DNA from: a bacterium
GTDB lineage: Bacteria > Verrucomicrobiota > Verrucomicrobiae > Opitutales > Opitutaceae
Direction: 5' to 3'
Assembly: GCA_021780625.1 (NCBI GenBank)
Contig: JAJXYI010000666.1
Location: forward strand, 1-9,442
DNA length: 9,442 nt
How positions within the stretch are numbered: position 1 is the first letter of the stretch; each line of letters begins with the position of its first letter. The notes below the pieces were generated by a model that did not search any database, had not been told where the DNA came from, and saw only the letters and a list, made by a program, of their open reading frames with translations. This document shows, piece after piece, positions 8,563-9,442 of this stretch. Made by a program: the position numbers and the translations under genes.

Positions 8563-8604
8563 TTTGGGCTGGGGAGTCTCAGGAGCGTCGAGACTGAGCC
8601 CGAG
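8563..8604. repeat. Extended imperfect hairpin in the intergenic region
   Basis: The inner arms AGTCTC (8575-8580) and GAGACT (8590-8595) enclose a 9-nt loop. Outer arms GGGCT (8566-8570) and AGCCC (8597-8601) continue the stem across an asymmetric internal loop, with three more weak pairs outside (8563-8565 with 8602-8604, including wobble pairs). Two stacked stem segments are less likely by chance than a single short dyad. It could be a structured RNA element or a binding site for an activator of the downstream flhB promoter. Confidence 0.4.
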
Positions 8605-8611
8605 GACATTT

Positions 8612-8656
8612 TTGCCGTGCCCGTGGGAGTGAATCGGGACCGGCAATTTCTGCCGG
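8612..8656. repeat. Overlapping, mutually exclusive hairpins
   Basis: Stem A pairs TTGCCG (8612-8617) with CGGCAA (8641-8646) and continues inward with CCCG (8620-8623) and CGGG (8635-8638). Stem B pairs CCGGCA (8640-8645) with TGCCGG (8651-8656) around a 5-nt loop. Bases 8640-8646 are shared, so only one stem can form at a time. GTGAATCG occurs at 8629-8636 and again at 8659-8666. No T-run follows either stem on either strand. Confidence 0.35.
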
Positions 8657-8761
8657 CCGTGAATCGCGAAGGATCGGCGCGCGTGCCCAGAGAAGCCATG
8701 CCCTGGGGTGAGAATGACATAACCCAAAGATGAGCAGAGGTTAAATGTCCACTTGGTCAGT

Positions 8762-8778
8762 TTGGCACATCCGCTGCG
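8762..8778 (+). promoter_or_regulatory. Sigma-54 (RpoN)-type promoter of flhB
   Basis: The sequence has TTGGCAC (8762-8768), a short spacer and CTGCG (8774-8778). It fits the RpoN consensus YTGGCACG-N4-TTGCW with the -24 half matching fully through TTGGCAC, the GG (8764-8765) and GC (8776-8777) separated by exactly 10 nt, and three deviations elsewhere. This predicts a start of transcription near 8789, about 9 nt before the flhB ATG at 8798. No sigma-70 pair with proper spacing was found nearby. RpoN control of flagellar genes is known in several phyla; its use here is inferred from the motif and position alone. Confidence 0.55.
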
Positions 8779-8797
8779 TCTAGAACTCCGACCGATC

Positions 8798-9442
8798 ATG
8801 GCCGAAACTGACAACGAACAAAAAACCGAGCAACCGACAGGCAAACGGCTTTCGGAAGCGATGGAGCAGGGGCAGTTCGCCCGCTCGCCTGAGTTGCAGA
8901 CGGTCTTTGTCATTGCCGGAGCCCTCGCAGCGCTGTCGTTCACGTCCAAGCAGATGTCGCAGGATATCAGTGACTTCACGATTTCCACGTTTGCTCAGAT
9001 CGCCCACTACCGGATCCAGCTGAATTCGGCTCCGACCACGATCACCAACCTGATTCTGCTCTGCGGACGGCTGGTGGCTCCACTACTGGTCGCCTGCATG
9101 ATCGCCGCCATCCTGGCCGGCGGGCTGCAGAGCGGTTTCCAGCTCACCCCCAAGGCGGTGGGGCTCAAACTGGAGCGCCTGAATCCGATGCCTGGTCTCC
9201 AGCGCATGTTCACCAAGGCGACGTGGACCCATTTCCTCATCGATTGCCTCAAGCTGATTGCGATCGGGTTTGTTCTGTGGGGCCTGACGAAGACGCTGAT
9301 GAAGGACCCGATGTTCACGGCGCCGATCGAGGCCGCCTACGTGGGAGAGTACCTTCAGCGGTCGATGTGGGCCTTCCTCAGCCGTCTGCTGCTCGCGCTG
9401 GGGTGCATCGCGGCCATCAGCTACGCGTACGAGAAGATGAAG
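8798..9442 (+). CDS. flhB: Flagellar type III export protein FlhB, N-terminal part
   Basis: The gene runs off the right edge; 215 codons are visible without interruption. FlhB is the export-gate protein that switches substrate specificity from rod/hook to filament subunits. The N-terminus has EQKTEQPTGKRLSEAMEQGQ (7-26) followed by FARSPEL (27-33), the family signature (xEKTExPTxKRLxEAxxxGQxARSxEL). Hydrophobic segments lie at about 34-49, 84-109, 146-166 and 189-209, matching the four membrane spans. GGLQSGFQLTPKA (108-120) and ERLNPMPGLQRMF (126-138) correspond to conserved loop motifs. The visible end, AISYAYEKMK, leads into the cytoplasmic domain; the NPTH autocleavage site lies beyond the window. 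The ATG is placed correctly relative to the signature. No Shine-Dalgarno sequence is visible, and the gene is split from fliR by the kinase and a 742-bp gap. Confidence 0.95.
   Translation, partial: MAETDNEQKTEQPTGKRLSEAMEQGQFARSPELQTVFVIAGALAALSFTSKQMSQDISDFTISTFAQIAHYRIQLNSAPTTITNLILLCGRLVAPLLVACMIAAILAGGLQSGFQLTPKAVGLKLERLNPMPGLQRMFTKATWTHFLIDCLKLIAIGFVLWGLTKTLMKDPMFTAPIEAAYVGEYLQRSMWAFLSRLLLALGCIAAISYAYEKMK

Larger units (their letters stand above)
8056..8797. other. 742-bp divergent intergenic region without a convincing gene
   Basis: This stretch separates the kinase start (- strand) from the flhB start (+ strand) and should hold both promoters. I find no reading frame with a Shine-Dalgarno sequence, domain or recognisable family; the longest open frames are Arg/Ser/Pro/Gly-rich, as expected from random reading of GC-rich DNA. 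It does contain several inverted repeats (listed separately), a small relatively AT-rich patch at about 8178-8210 that could contain the kinase promoter, though no -35/-10 pair could be fixed, and a sigma-54-type promoter next to flhB. It could also hold an unrecognised small RNA or the remains of a lost gene. Confidence 0.7.

Noticed and set aside
8356..8988. Open frame of 210 codons on the - strand across the intergenic region and antisense to the start of flhB.
   Set aside because: It overlaps the conserved FlhB N-terminus, has no ribosome-binding site, and its composition (rich in Ser, Arg, Pro, Cys) looks like a non-coding reading of GC-rich DNA.

Overview
The window is a stretch of GC-rich bacterial chromosome carrying most of a flagellar basal-body/export locus: the end of fliL, then complete fliM, fliN, fliO, fliP, fliQ and fliR, and after an interruption the start of flhB. 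All are on the + strand. The interruption is one very large gene on the - strand (3898..8055) for a membrane-bound hybrid sensor histidine kinase with a periplasmic two-component-regulator beta-propeller and a Y_Y_Y domain. This flagellar order, plus a propeller-type hybrid kinase and high GC, suggests Verrucomicrobiota, most likely Opitutaceae. That assignment is an inference from gene style; no rRNA or other phylogenetic marker is present.

Layout. 1..3854 is a tightly packed run (overlaps or gaps of 3 to 27 nt) encoding the C-ring switch proteins FliM and FliN and the membrane core of the flagellar type III export gate (FliO assembly factor, FliP, FliQ, FliR). FliL, upstream, is a stator-associated protein. 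3855..3897 is a short convergent gap with a GC-rich hairpin. 3898..8055 is the antisense kinase. 8056..8797 is a 742-bp gene-free divergent region with several dyad symmetries and, 20 to 36 bases before the flhB start, a good match to a sigma-54 (RpoN) -24/-12 promoter. 8798..9442 encodes the first 215 residues of FlhB, cut by the window edge before its NPTH autocleavage region.

How it works together. FliP, FliQ, FliR and FlhB form the export gate. FliM and FliN form the cytoplasmic switch that takes the chemotaxis signal, and FliM keeps its N-terminal CheY-P-binding motif. Because the kinase separates fliR from flhB, flhB cannot simply ride on the fliL-fliR transcript and appears to have its own promoter. 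The kinase carries two receiver domains but no HPt and no DNA-binding output, so it needs an unseen partner. Whether it regulates motility or is just a neighbour cannot be decided here.

The coding content is mostly familiar. The parts worth a second look are the kinase placement, the sigma-54-like promoter and the structured divergent intergenic region. I did not see a CRISPR array, IS element, tRNA, rRNA or a clearly new multi-gene system.
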